Shown: piece after piece, positions 12,077-27,846 of the stretch | Layout of the letters: every line of letters starts with the position of its first letter | Position numbering within the stretch: position 1 is the first letter of the stretch | Assembly (NCBI GenBank): GCA_032158125.1 | Contig: JASKOT010000002.1 | Coordinates: 1,116,001 to 1,180,000, forward strand | Direction: 5' to 3' | DNA from: Papiliotrema nemorosa | Lineage: Eukaryota > Basidiomycota > Tremellomycetes > Tremellales > Rhynchogastremaceae | DNA: 64,000 nt | Translations under genes and position numbers: made by a program | Notes under the pieces: model-generated | Told to the model about the DNA's origin: nothing | The model's database searches: none | Seen by the model: only the letters and a program-made list of their open reading frames with translations

Positions 12077-13025
12077 CCTGGGTGTGTGGGGAGTGCTACG
12101 GTGCTTTGTGAGCGTGGGTTGGCGATGTAGACGTGCTGAACCGTCAACGAGAAGAGTGGATAGTGAGGGAGTTGGGGATTGGGAGTGAATATACACAGAA
12201 GAGGTTGATAAAGGTGATCACGGGCAGGAGGTGTTATATGTACAGCATCGGGAATCTCAACAACCGACGTCAACTCTCCACCCTCAACGCTCGACCCTCG
12301 TTTGAAGCATAGACGACCAAGGGTCGATCGATGTGTCACAGTCACAATAACAAACATATCCCCACATTGACCTTTGCCGTTGTGGCGAGGCCACCAGGGA
12401 AAAGTCTGGTATGAGATACTCCGTCAAAGCGCTGTCGGTCTACCGGGTTGAAAGGGTGGTGTCTGCGGGTAGGTCATAGCTCGAACGCCTTTCCGGTGCC
12501 ACGGCACAACTAACCTATACATAAACTCGGCGAGGAGTCTCAACGGGCAGGAGATCGATTGCGATGTAAACAACGCACATGTCAACGTGGGTGATCGGAA
12601 GTCGGGACACCCTGCGCCGCAAGGATTACCCGAATTACGTGTTTCACACGGCGAAATGTGAATGTGCCGCGAGCACAACAAAGAGAAATGTCCTCCTTGG
12701 CATGCATGCTGTGACAGGATCGCTGGGACTAGGATGTCATGTATGACCTTGTCTTGAGCTAGGGTGCATCCGACAATAAGAAGTACTCTTGGGCAAAGAC
12801 ATGAAACGCGCCAGGTGGGGGGTTTGAACGGGATGAAACGGATTCAGGGGTACGACAGAACGAGGGTGGAGCGGGTCCTAGAGGCGGTGTCAAAGTCCAC
12901 AAAGTTGCTGCCTGATCTTGCTCGTCTTGGCCGGATCTCAAGACTCTCAAATCCTCTCAAGAGACGCAAAGACAGGGCGGCTGTAGGACAAAAGACAGTC
13001 TGTCGCATATCGCCCCATTGCCATG
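12077..13025. other. Intergenic region, no gene seen
   Basis: About 950 bp between two minus-strand secreted-protein genes. Short open frames occur on both strands but none shows domain-like composition or joins to neighbouring exons. It presumably contains the promoter of the 11599-12076 gene. Confidence 0.5.
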
Positions 13026-13973
13026 TCAACAGTTGACAGAAGGAATCCAGGCTATCGTCAGATCAACATCTCGGTCTCACCTAACACCAACTCACCCATG
13101 TTCCCCGGGTTGATTTCTGTACAAGTATACTTGTACCCCGCTTGACAGACCGTCTGGCCTAACGGGCACTGTCCTTTACCCGGTTCTCCACTGACTTGAG
13201 GCACACCCAAAGCCACTCCTCCCGCTACACCACTGGTGACTCCCGCTGGACTCGCCGTCTTACTAGGAAACGGAACACCCCCAGGACCCGTCACGGGTGG
13301 TCCGGTACCTACCGCCGTACCTTTCACACCGACAAAATCATCCGCCCTTCCTCCGGTCCCATCAGTTCTATAGTGCCAAATGTTGTTGTCTAGCACTTTG
13401 ACATGTAACCCTTCGATGTTTTTACCCCAACAGGATCCACCCTTCATCTCTACGAATGCCTTGGCAGGGAAATCGATCTTGGCCTCAATGGTACAGTTGT
13501 AGCACCCGTCCCAGAGGATGAACGGGCCTTCGGCGAGTTGATACTGCTCTCCAGAGGGTAAGAACACTTGGACCTCTTTGCCACACCATTTGGTCAAGTT
13601 GGAATAGAGCAGATTGGCGTTCATAGCTGAATTTCAGTACCACGGATGAACCTCCCGGTGGACAAGCTGTCAAGGTGGTGGAAGCGGGGGTGTCCTCACC
13701 GACAATCTGGTTCGAGCCCATTTTGTCGAGTCCGATATTGTGTTGCCCATTACAAGAGGGAACACCGTGATTCACATCATAATCGGCCCAAGCGTTTCCC
13801 CACACATCGTTGCAATACTGATTCGTCAGGTCGTAATACCTATCATCAGCCTAATCTCCTTGGTATCCATCATCTTACGTCGTCCCGACCATCGGAGTCT
13901 GTTCAAATAGAACCGCATGAGAGAGAGCGGTAGGGACCTGCCCCAGCGTGGTCAGCAGGAGCAAGAACAACAT
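13026..13973 (-). CDS. Secreted double-psi beta-barrel-like protein
   Basis: The protein starts MLFLLLLTTLGQVPTALSHA, a signal peptide. Exon 2 runs YYDLTNQYCNDVWGNAWADY to GSNQIV; a 65-nt intron then joins to AMNANLLYSNLTKWCGKEVQ. The core KWCGKEVQVF, GPFILWDGCYNC and IDFPAKAF resembles the double-psi barrel found in barwin, RlpA and expansin-like proteins (CGK.V.V ... D.C..C ... DL...AF). A Gly/Pro/Thr/Ser linker follows, then a cysteine tail CPLGQTVCQAGYKYTCTEIN. The last intron (donor after GGGGAACATGG, branch CTGAC) gives the ending MAWIPSVNC and a fourth tail cysteine. Without it the frame stops at 13058. A wall-associated role is inferred. Confidence 0.75.
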
Positions 13974-14235
13974 GACGTGATCGAATAGGTCCCCTTAAAT
14001 GAAAGATCAGTGCATCGCTCTGACCTCTCTCACTGACATATCACGGCTCGCCAAGTTCAAAATGTAACGACAGCTAGAACCAACGGAGAGGAGCCTGAAA
14101 GGAGCCTTCATGCTCGGAAGGGGACTTGGACAAAAAGGACACCTATCCATATACTACGAAAGAGGGGAGAGGATCACATGAACGAACGGCAACGAAACCT
14201 GCATCGCCAATGTCAAGATATGTCAGAACTTTCAC

Positions 14236-16057
14236 CTAGACCAGCCCACCCGCACTCTTCAGCTTGATCTTGCGCTTCAACGCATCCCTCAGGCCTTTTT
14301 GACAGACCGGGCAAAACGCTGTCCAGTCAGCAGAAATCCATTTTCAACCTACTTGAAGTCATGACGTCCCGCATCAGACACCCCTCATTGGTCTACCATC
14401 AGCAACGTCTCAACCCATCTTGGCGCCACAGCTCACCGGTCGGAGGGACATTTTGCCGTGTATTGAATAAGTAGGATATGCTCCAACGTTCCCTGCAGTC
14501 GAGTTGAACCTGGCTTCAGCGTCTCAGTCTCATCTGCGTTCATGGGCGACTCACCTGCCCTGTCCTGCGTACTCCATAATCTCGATACTGGTGATCATCT
14601 TCCCTCCTTGACCTTCCATGGCTTTGAGGCCCTTTTCAGTGAGTCGCACTACTATACTGCTCTCTCCAGCTGGCAGACCATCAGACAAGCGGACTTGTAA
14701 CCATCGCCTGTCCCGTGATCCTTTCCATTCTGGTAAGAAATTTGAGCTCAGGTCGATGGGAACACCGTTTAGGAGGAGATCTACATGATCGGGAAAAGGG
14801 ATGGAAGACAAGGAGAGACGAAGGAGCGCAGTGGGGTAGAGTTGTTCTCCGTCGGGGGAGAGGTTGAAAGAGGTGAACGTGACGTTGTAAGGGCCTTTCG
14901 TCAAATTGTACCATCTTTCCGTGAGCTTCAACACCAAGTCGCCGTCTCAGCTCACGGATAAGTTTGGAGAGGCACTTTGGCGTCCTCTATTCTGACATTC
15001 CCAGGATCGCTCAAGAGGTCCTTCCACTTGAGTCTATCCAGATGTTCCGGTGTATCAGCATTCACCCCTGAGTACACCTCGCCTAGCATTAGCCGTGGCC
15101 ATGTCGTTGAGTAGGTCTTACCACCCTCATACTCTTCTCCTACATCTATCAAGCTGTGTCCCAGCTCGTGACGCAGTACCACCGCTCCGTTGAGTTTGGA
15201 AGCAGTGATGACTCTACTTATCAGCGCTCTTGCTCTACCCGTACATACACCACCACTGACGTGAATTCTCCGCCTAAACCCCCATACAATGGATCATTCC
15301 CTGAATGTCAGCTAAAGCTCCCATGAGCAGTATTCAGCTGACCCAGTATAATTGGCTGGTCGCAGCCTCCTTCAGCGTTGTCCCTCCAATATCGACAAGC
15401 GGCTCTAGCTCTTTGATGGTGTTTGACGTATACCCCTCTGAGTTCTGCTCCCGGTCGATAGAGGCCGAACGGAGCTCCCGGAAGGACAGACTCATGAGTT
15501 CCTATACCCGACTACGAATCAGTCTATCAGCCATAAAGCGAACGTACAATTCTGGACGGCACGAACACTCCCCAGATATTGAGCAAATGGGAGACTTCAT
15601 ACATTGGTCCTCCTTGTGACACGATATCATTGGTCAATCTCCTCGCGTCATCTAGGAACTTTGTCTCCTCTTCTTCGGTGTCTAGTATCAGCGAGAACAG
15701 GTGTGACGGGCGAAGGCTACACCCACATCCATCAGCGAAGAAAGTGAGGTCGTAACTATCGTTGCTCTTCCCAGAGACATGTAAGCCCCACAGAGTCATG
15801 TTCCCTGGTGGATCCACTGAAACAGCATGGCTTTCTAGCTGAGAATAGTCTATCCGAGGGGGAAAGGAGGGGTGATTCGCTATGACATGTCGATCTCCTG
15901 GAAATGCGGAATCGAAAGAATGCTGATCGGCAGATGCAAACACGGTGAGGCTAGGTCTCGTCAGCTAAGAAGAAAGTCGTTGACTAGATTTCGACGGAAT
16001 AGAGTGTCTGACTTGCCAAAGTGCCAGTGCGATGTAGCCTTCGAGACTGAATCTCAT
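14236..16057 (-). CDS. Secreted M64-family metallopeptidase
   Basis: The catalytic exon contains [20 protein letters not shown], the HExGHS...DEY-type zinc site of the M64 (IgA peptidase) family; the two His and the Glu are intact. N-terminal exons include [30 protein letters not shown] and [10 protein letters not shown]-terminal exons run [20 protein letters not shown] and [19 protein letters not shown], ending KLKSAGGLV; the CLMR...FCPVC cysteines are typical of fungal members. The start at 16057 gives [13 protein letters not shown], a hydrophobic leader completed by exon 2. The first intron is either a GC-AG intron (15951-16016), giving a smooth signal peptide, or a GT-AG intron with the same exon ends shifted. 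The substrate is unknown; the family name does not prove IgA cleavage. Confidence 0.8.
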
Positions 16058-16207
16058 GACTTAAAGATGTATTGTATGAAGATACGGATAGATAGATGCA
16101 GCTTGGAGGACCACCTCCACCTCGGATAAGACCGAACACCATGTCAGTGTATGTGCGGTATAAATGCATGCTTCTTCCGCTGTCGTTCACTGAACGCCTC
16201 TCCACGC

Positions 16208-18171
16208 CTAAGGAGCGAGACGCTTGGGGTCTCGAGGGAACAACGATGCTCTTCGGATGTTTCCGAGCTTCAAGAAGAGCATGACCACTCGCTCCAGACC
16301 TGACGATTAGCCAAGAGATACTCCTTCTGTCACTCGACTCACCGATACCACCTCCACCGTGAGGAGGAGCACCCAGCCTGAATGCGTCGAGGTAACCCTG
16401 CATCGATGCCGGGTCAATGCCGACTCCTCTCATTCTCTCCTCCAAGACCACTGGGTCGTGGACTCGTTGAGCACCAGACAAGATCTCCTCACCTCGCATG
16501 AAAAAGTCGTACGAGTTGGACAAGGTGGGGTCCGCCGGGTCGGGCATGGTGTAGAAGGGTCGGATGGCGAGCGGGAATTTGTCGAGGATAAAGTAGTCGG
16601 TCTTGTACTTTTCACGAACCAATCGACCCAGAAGTTTTTCATTCTCCGTGCTCATATCGTCCATCTCGCCAATCGGGTTACCTTCAGAGTCCTTGGCTCC
16701 CGCCTCTTGGAGCATCTTCATTCCTTCTTTGAACGGCAACCTGAGCGTCTCGTCGAGGAAGATGAACTCTTCACATGGGTGTTGTTTCGAGACGACGTCG
16801 ATTTCGTGAGCGAATTTCTCCTTGAGGCCCTTGAAGATGTACTTGAACAGGTTGTCAAGGAGGTCCAAGACCTCGTGGTAGTGCTCATCGATGGCCATCT
16901 CGAGATCGAGACCCATGAATTCAGTCATGTGTCGGTGAGTGTTGGAGTCTTCGGCTCGGAAGACCGGGGCGATCTCATACACTCGCTCCATGTCACCGGC
17001 GATACACATTTGTTTCGCCAGTTGAGGCGATTGCGCGAGGAACGCTTGCCCTGGGATCAGTGTTGCAGCAGGCTAAAACCCACCATTGAAGTATTGCACC
17101 TTGAAGACGCTTGCTCCAGACTCGGTGGCGGCACCTTGCAATTTCGGCGTGTGAATCTCGATGAAACCCTGCGAGTTGAGGTATTCTCGGAAGAGGTTGC
17201 AGACGGCAGACGACATTCGGAAAATGGCTTGGTTGGTGGGAGTCTTCCATCAGTACAGAGCGTACAGACGTTTAAGACTCACTCGGAGATCGAGGACTCG
17301 GTTGTCGAGACGGGTAGGCAAGCTGACTCGGGAGAACTGGACGTCTTCGGTTTCCATCTGTCGTCAACGACCCGTTTGTACTTTGGCTCACCCTTTGGAA
17401 GTCGGACTCTGGTCGAGAGGCATCGTCGATGGAGAATGGCAATTCTCCAACCTCGACAGCGGTGTAGAGCTTTCTGATTCCAACTTCGTAGCTTTGAATG
17501 GTGCACGACTTGACCTCGGCCTCTTTGATCACTCCTTCAACCATGACCAGCGACTCGGACTAATGTCAGGCCGACTTCCCGCTTTGCACTCACAGGAATG
17601 GTCTGAGCAAACTTGAGCATCTGTTTGGACACTTGGTGCTCGTCCTTTTCTCCAGAAACCACCAAGACACCTTGAAGGGTGTTGGTCTGTTGTCGGAAGG
17701 TCAAAAAGACAATCTTCGCCCCTGCGGTAAGCTCCACCCTTTCGCCAGCAGATGTAACTCACCCTGAGGACGCATGTTGTGCAACCTCGCTCGGAAGATG
17801 ACAGGCGTTCCGACATCCTCCTTGCTCAGCTGGGAGAACTTCAAGAATTTACGGCCTTTCATGAGCTCGAACCCTCCGTCCAACTCACCATTTCTCTCCT
17901 GCGATTGATGCAATGGCAGCTTTCCATAATTCTGCGAGGCGTTATCCACCGATGCCGCTGCTTCCCGCTTTCGTTTCTCCTCTTCCTGCTTAGCGGCCAC
18001 TTCGGCAGCTCGTTTGGCCTTTTCGGCCTCTTTGGCTCGTCGTTTGAGCTCTCCCTTTGTAGGTCCCGCTGCGCTGGGCTCGGCCGTTTCGGCTGTCGTA
18101 GCTGAGTTGGCTGGGGTAGGTACGCCGGCAGCCTGAGCGTCGGTAGGGACGGGTTGAGCTTGTTCTGACAT
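16208..18171 (-). CDS. DPS1: Cytosolic aspartyl-tRNA synthetase
   Basis: The protein of about 570 residues charges tRNA-Asp in the cytosol. It starts [20 protein letters not shown], with a Lys/Ala/Glu-rich N-terminal extension ([20 protein letters not shown]) common in eukaryotic AspRS and used for tRNA binding. An OB-fold anticodon domain follows ([14 protein letters not shown] ... [12 protein letters not shown]). The class II catalytic core shows [33 protein letters not shown] and [15 protein letters not shown]. Motif 3 is split by an intron: [10 protein letters not shown] then [20 protein letters not shown], ending PRDPKRLAP, the standard C-terminus. ATG 18171 precedes the conserved start; it is divergent from LYS1. 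Confidence 0.95.
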
Positions 18172-18383
18172 GGTATGATGGGGTGTATCTGAAGGGTTGA
18201 GAGTGATTTCTCGGCTGTACGCTGAGTCGAGGGGTTGGGTGGTCGCTGTAATTAATTTGATTCCGCTATCTCCCACTATCGACGACTCGCGGGTCACCCT
18301 TTCGGAACTTGCCGCTCACCTGTCATCCTATACATCTACGACGACTCGACTTTTTCCAGGTAGACAACTTTCAACAACACACC
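18172..18383. promoter_or_regulatory. Divergent DPS1/LYS1 promoter
   Basis: A 212-bp region between the two start codons. It contains AGCGGAATCAAAT (minus strand, 18255-18267), a one-mismatch version of the element seen in the SEC7/NOP10, RPS28 and HFI1/SMC5 promoters. Confidence 0.6.
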
Positions 18384-19844
<1,461 letters not shown>

Positions 19845-20391
19845 ATGGGGTTTTGTATTATGATTCTAGTCGCATCATGCAAAGTCGTGCTCAGGAGGCT
19901 CGGTCCCGCATTTGGAGTCAGGAAGGTCAGCAGATCGCTAGGGGTATCGCTCGTCGAAGTCAATCTACCGCAGTACTCTAGTGACGAGTCGGAGTCAGCC
20001 AGAAAGCAGCAGGGCGAAACTCCCCAGGCCCGCAAAGTCAATAGCGCTAGGAGCAAGAGAACAACAATGACCGACAACATTGATGAACAACGAGATCACC
20101 CTCAGTGTGCTTAGCTTGTCGTGTGGTAATAGTGCCCGGCACCAGGACGAGTGGGAAAGTTGGCCATTCTACTCTTCTGAGGCGAACCTGTGTGAGTTGC
20201 AAACTTCACTTCCCATATCACCAGTCAACATTCTCCCTGTTCCAGTCGGATTGGTGATAGCGTTGAATGCGTATGTCGGAATATCATCACAATAGAGTAA
20301 AGAAGGATAAGGCGAATCTCCATTTCGTCCTCCTAAATCCCATTCTCACTCATACACCTCCAAAACCCGAACCCGAAACCCGTTTTGCATC
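19845..20391. other. Convergent intergenic region LYS1/RPS28
   Basis: A 547-bp 3' flank of two convergent genes. A minus-strand frame at 19841-20080 starts MLSVIVVLLLLALLTLRAWG and looks like a signal peptide, but it overlaps the LYS1 end and has no support after the leader. Confidence 0.5.
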
Positions 20392-21112
20392 TTATCGCAA
20401 TCGTCTGTCCGTCAGCACACCACTCACATAATATGAGAAGCCGCGTAGACTCACCGGGCCTCTCGCTCAGACTCCAGCAAGGCAAGGATGTCGTTGACTC
20501 GGACGGGACCCTTGACGTTTCGGATGATAGATCGGGATGTGTCGTCCATGAACTCGACTCGGACTTGGGTGACACCACCTCGAGAACCGGTTCGGCCGAG
20601 GACCTGAAGATTAGCTAGTGCAAGGGGGCAATATTTGGGCCGAGGCGGGGAACGGTTGTGCTGATTGCTGCTGAACGGAACCGCTCCTCCTCCAAATCTC
20701 CATCTGAGATTCCCGTCGAGCAACAAAGCGCTAAACACTTCTGCAGAGTCGACGTCGCTGACAAGAAGTCTGAAAGAGGTTGTCGAGGAGTTTTGTCGTT
20801 GCCCTAGCGTGTAACGTCGACCCGAACAGATGATCACTCGTTCGACTGAAGCCCTCTTTCCTTTTCCAACACCTCCAAACTGATCCACATTTCTCTTATC
20901 GCAGTCCGTCCGTTGCGCAATCGTGTCGACGCTCGAACTTCCATGACAGCAACCAGCACAATCCCTCATACCCTTCCACGAGCCCAAAATCCTTCGCTGA
21001 AGAAACGTCGACCCACCTTGAGGACTTTAGCGAGCTTGACGGGGGTCTTAGAGGACTCCTAGAGAATATCAGCGTTTGTCTCTACGCGCTGATCCCAAGC
21101 TGTACTGACCAT
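20392..21112 (-). CDS. RPS28: 40S ribosomal protein S28 (eS28)
   Basis: Four exons give the 67-residue protein [56 protein letters not shown] and [12 protein letters not shown], matching eS28 over its whole length. eS28 lies near the mRNA exit of the 40S subunit. Exon 1 carries only the ATG codon (21110-21112), followed by a 51-nt intron. Intron 2 is 413 nt (20604-21016), far longer than others here. A last intron of about 50 nt splits the final Arg. A minus-strand frame through intron 2 is read-through and is not a separate gene. Confidence 0.93.
20604..21016 (-). other. Long (413-nt) intron in RPS28
   Basis: The intron starts GTGGGT and ends TAATCTTCAG, with phase preserved. Introns in this window are mostly 35-70 nt, so this one is about eight times longer. 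Ribosomal protein introns often host snoRNAs, but I found no clear C/D box pair (RTGATGA with CTGA) and no firm H/ACA signature by eye. Confidence 0.8.
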
Positions 21113-21507
21113 TTTGTGTGTTGATGGATGAAAGAGAGGTGTCTGTAGTGAAATGACCTAGAATGGATGACCGCGCCCAGCAGGCCAGCCCATGCAGAGA
21201 GGCGAGGGGAGTGGCACCGTCGAAGGGGAGCGGGATCAAATCCGGGAAAAGGCTCGCAGCGAGGGTGAGTTTCGGCGTTTAGAAAGGGGGAAATTTATCG
21301 CCGACACCTTCGGAGCTATGTAATTCCTGTGGCACCCTATCTTTTCTTCATCCCAGCGCTCCAGGCACCTCGCTGCGGTCTGAGTTGTATGGATACATGG
21401 ATGCGATCTAGAATGCTGACTAGGAAAATGCTATGGGTGACAACTGATATCACCAGAAGACTACAACATGAATGGCCTCTACCTGCTACCTACCATGCCG
21501 CCCGTGC
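21113..21507. promoter_or_regulatory. RPS28 upstream region
   Basis: 395 bp between the RPS28 start and the 3' end of HFI1. It contains the element GAGCGGGATCAAATC at 21228-21242, about 115 bp upstream of the start codon. Confidence 0.55.
21228..21242 (+). promoter_or_regulatory. GAGCGGGATCAAATC element, copy 3
   Basis: An exact 15-bp copy of the element present at 8265-8279 and 22991-23005, here in the promoter of a ribosomal protein gene. Confidence 0.55.
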
Positions 21508-22795
21508 TCAACCCAGAACCGACTCGAGGATCAAAGCCGGATCTTCATACCTCCAATGCAGATTATGTTTCTTATCCTTCTTCTCCTCTTTCGCCGTATC
21601 CACCTTGATCATTCCATTCTCATGATACCTCGCTATCCTATCCGATTTCCTCTCTTTACCCCCGGCCACGCCGTTGCTCATCCCATGGTCAGACTTGACG
21701 GGCTGAGAGTTGTACTCTGCTTCGGCCGATGTGATGCCTGACGATAGCTTGTATAGAGCGGGTGAAGTCGCCGAGTGCAAGCTGGGAGCGAGGGTCATGA
21801 GGTGGCGTAATGTTTCCAGGTCGGGTTTGGGCAAATCTCCATCGATCAAGTGCATCTTTTGGTCGGAATTTAGACCTGGTGGAATGCGTATCGTCTCGTG
21901 GCCGGGTCTATCCCTTCCAGTGAGGTGGACATGAGCGTGAAGGATATCCGAGAGATGTGCGTCCATCCCAATGGCAAGAAACTCGCCCATCTCGTTCATC
22001 CCATCTGGAGCGATGTGCAAGTCGTATCCTTTAGACAGGGCCGACAGTCTATTGGCGAGTTGATTCGAAGACGGCAGGAACCTCGCAGAAGAAGCAAGAG
22101 GAGGCATCGTATTCCCTACCATCAGCCCTTATCCTCCACATGTGGGCCGACTTACCCGCTTGCATGGGCAAAATGGACCGCTTGTCTGCTGCCCAGATGG
22201 GATCTTCATTCTCCTTTGGACTCTCGACTTCAGCTTGTAACATCTTGTGCCATGTCCTCTTGATCTTGTGCCTCTCTTTCGTCGCGAGTATCCCCGTGGC
22301 CCATTGGTGGACTCTCGACTTGGGTTCAATGACCGAGTCGTCGATATCATATTCCGGATCATCATATTCCACTCGCGTCCGTTTGCGCAGATTCAACGGT
22401 GAGACGGGTACGATCGAGTGGGTCGGTATCGCCGCATTGTGCAGCAACGACTTGAGCAGCTTGTTGTGCAGCTCGACTGGAATAAGCGCCGTCTGAGGGA
22501 AATACTAACCCTTGGGGCCCTTCAACCATCCCCGTACCATACCCTCCATCTCTGACCGACCAATTTGTGCCATGAGATACCCATTGAGGGCCTTCCAATA
22601 CGGCAATCCGTTCTCCCCTAGCTCATCGTGGAGTTCTTGCTTTATGCTCCCAACATCGACTCTGCTCATGGGCCTGGAAGCATGACCGGAGTTGAATGTC
22701 GAGCTGTCCCGGCTATCAATACCATTAGGCCGGCTCATCTGTGCCTGAGGGGCGGATGTCGAGCCATTCGCAAGGTGAGACGACGGATTCGACAT
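21508..22795 (-). CDS. HFI1: SAGA complex subunit Hfi1/Ada1
   Basis: The protein of about 400 residues begins MSNPSSHLANGSTSAPQAQM and has a disordered Ser/Asn-rich start. The conserved SAGA-Tad1 region follows: IKQELHDELGENGLPYWKAL, NGYLMAQIGRSEMEGMVRGW, then across an intron VELHNKLLKSLLHNAAI. This is the family's signature (YW..L..YL.G.ls..Ef...v...L ... HN.Lll.il.Na). The C-terminal half contains IPPGLNSDQKMHLIDGDLPK and a histone-fold-like helical stretch. Hfi1 pairs with Taf12 and is needed for SAGA integrity. The start at 22795 was chosen because the upstream extension is a non-ATG frame in the shared promoter with SMC5. Confidence 0.82.
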
Positions 22796-23131
22796 GGAGG
22801 AGAAAGGGACAAGATTGTCGGAACGTATCTCGTCTTGTAGGCCGTGTCGAGCGGTGCTTGAAATCCCTGACGGTAGACACGTCTCCCCTTCGCCAATTTC
22901 TGGCCAGAGGTTGAGTGGATGGCCGAGTTCGAGTGTGCTTTGAGTATATACCGCCAAGGTACCCACAGGCAATCGAGGAAGAAGGAACGGGAGCGGGATC
23001 AAATCCAACTCACGTGGTGGGAGATCAGCTGTACGCGTCAACCGCGTCGAGATTGACTTTGGACATTAGGTCCATCAGTCACCTTTCTCAACTCATCTGG
23101 CGCGCCTCACAACTCCCCGTGTCGCCTCGAG
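22796..23131. promoter_or_regulatory. Divergent HFI1/SMC5 promoter
   Basis: 336 bp between the start codons. It holds the exact element GAGCGGGATCAAATC at 22991-23005, roughly midway. Confidence 0.6.
22991..23005 (+). promoter_or_regulatory. GAGCGGGATCAAATC element, copy 4
   Basis: The third exact 15-bp copy in the window, 140 bp upstream of SMC5 and about 195 bp upstream of HFI1. Confidence 0.55.
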
Positions 23132-27396
<4,265 letters not shown>

Positions 27397-27846
27397 TCGT
27401 GTTTCTTTCGTCTGCAGTATCGCATCGTGTCAGAGAACGCTGGTATCAGGTCGTATAGTAAGAACGTCGGTGGATGCGTGAGATGGGGACATGACCGAGT
27501 GTGCATAATACATACTGTACAGGAGGATGCACACCATCGCCTATGTCTTACTGACTGCTGATTGCTCAATCTGCTTGAATCATATTCGTACCGTTCGTCA
27601 TGGTTACAACGTACAGATCTAACGATACTCACAACTTTGAATGGTAGGGAGGAAAGGTGATGGAACGAAAGTGGAAAGGCGGAATCGCAGAAGAAGGATA
27701 TGTAGCAGCTCACTCCATACCCCTGTCCCTTAACCCCCGGACGACTCCTTTCCGCTTGCTCACCTACCACCATTCACCCCGACAAGGACTCCGCCCATCA
27801 CCCCCACCCAAACTCCCGCGCTTGCCCCCCGCCTCACACCCAAAGC
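27397..27846. other. Convergent intergenic region after SMC5
   Basis: 450 bp between two convergent stop codons. It includes C-rich sequence (27760-27850). No gene is supported. Confidence 0.5.

Noticed and set aside
16359..17477. 372-codon plus-strand open frame
   Set aside because: Antisense shadow of the aspartyl-tRNA synthetase exons.
20451..20987. 178-codon minus-strand frame containing the RPS28 end
   Set aside because: It is read-through of the long intron into exon 3 of RPS28, not an alternative protein start.
20604..21016. C/D box snoRNA inside the RPS28 intron
   Set aside because: TGATCA and TATGAG strings resemble but do not match a C box, and no matching D box with terminal stem was found.
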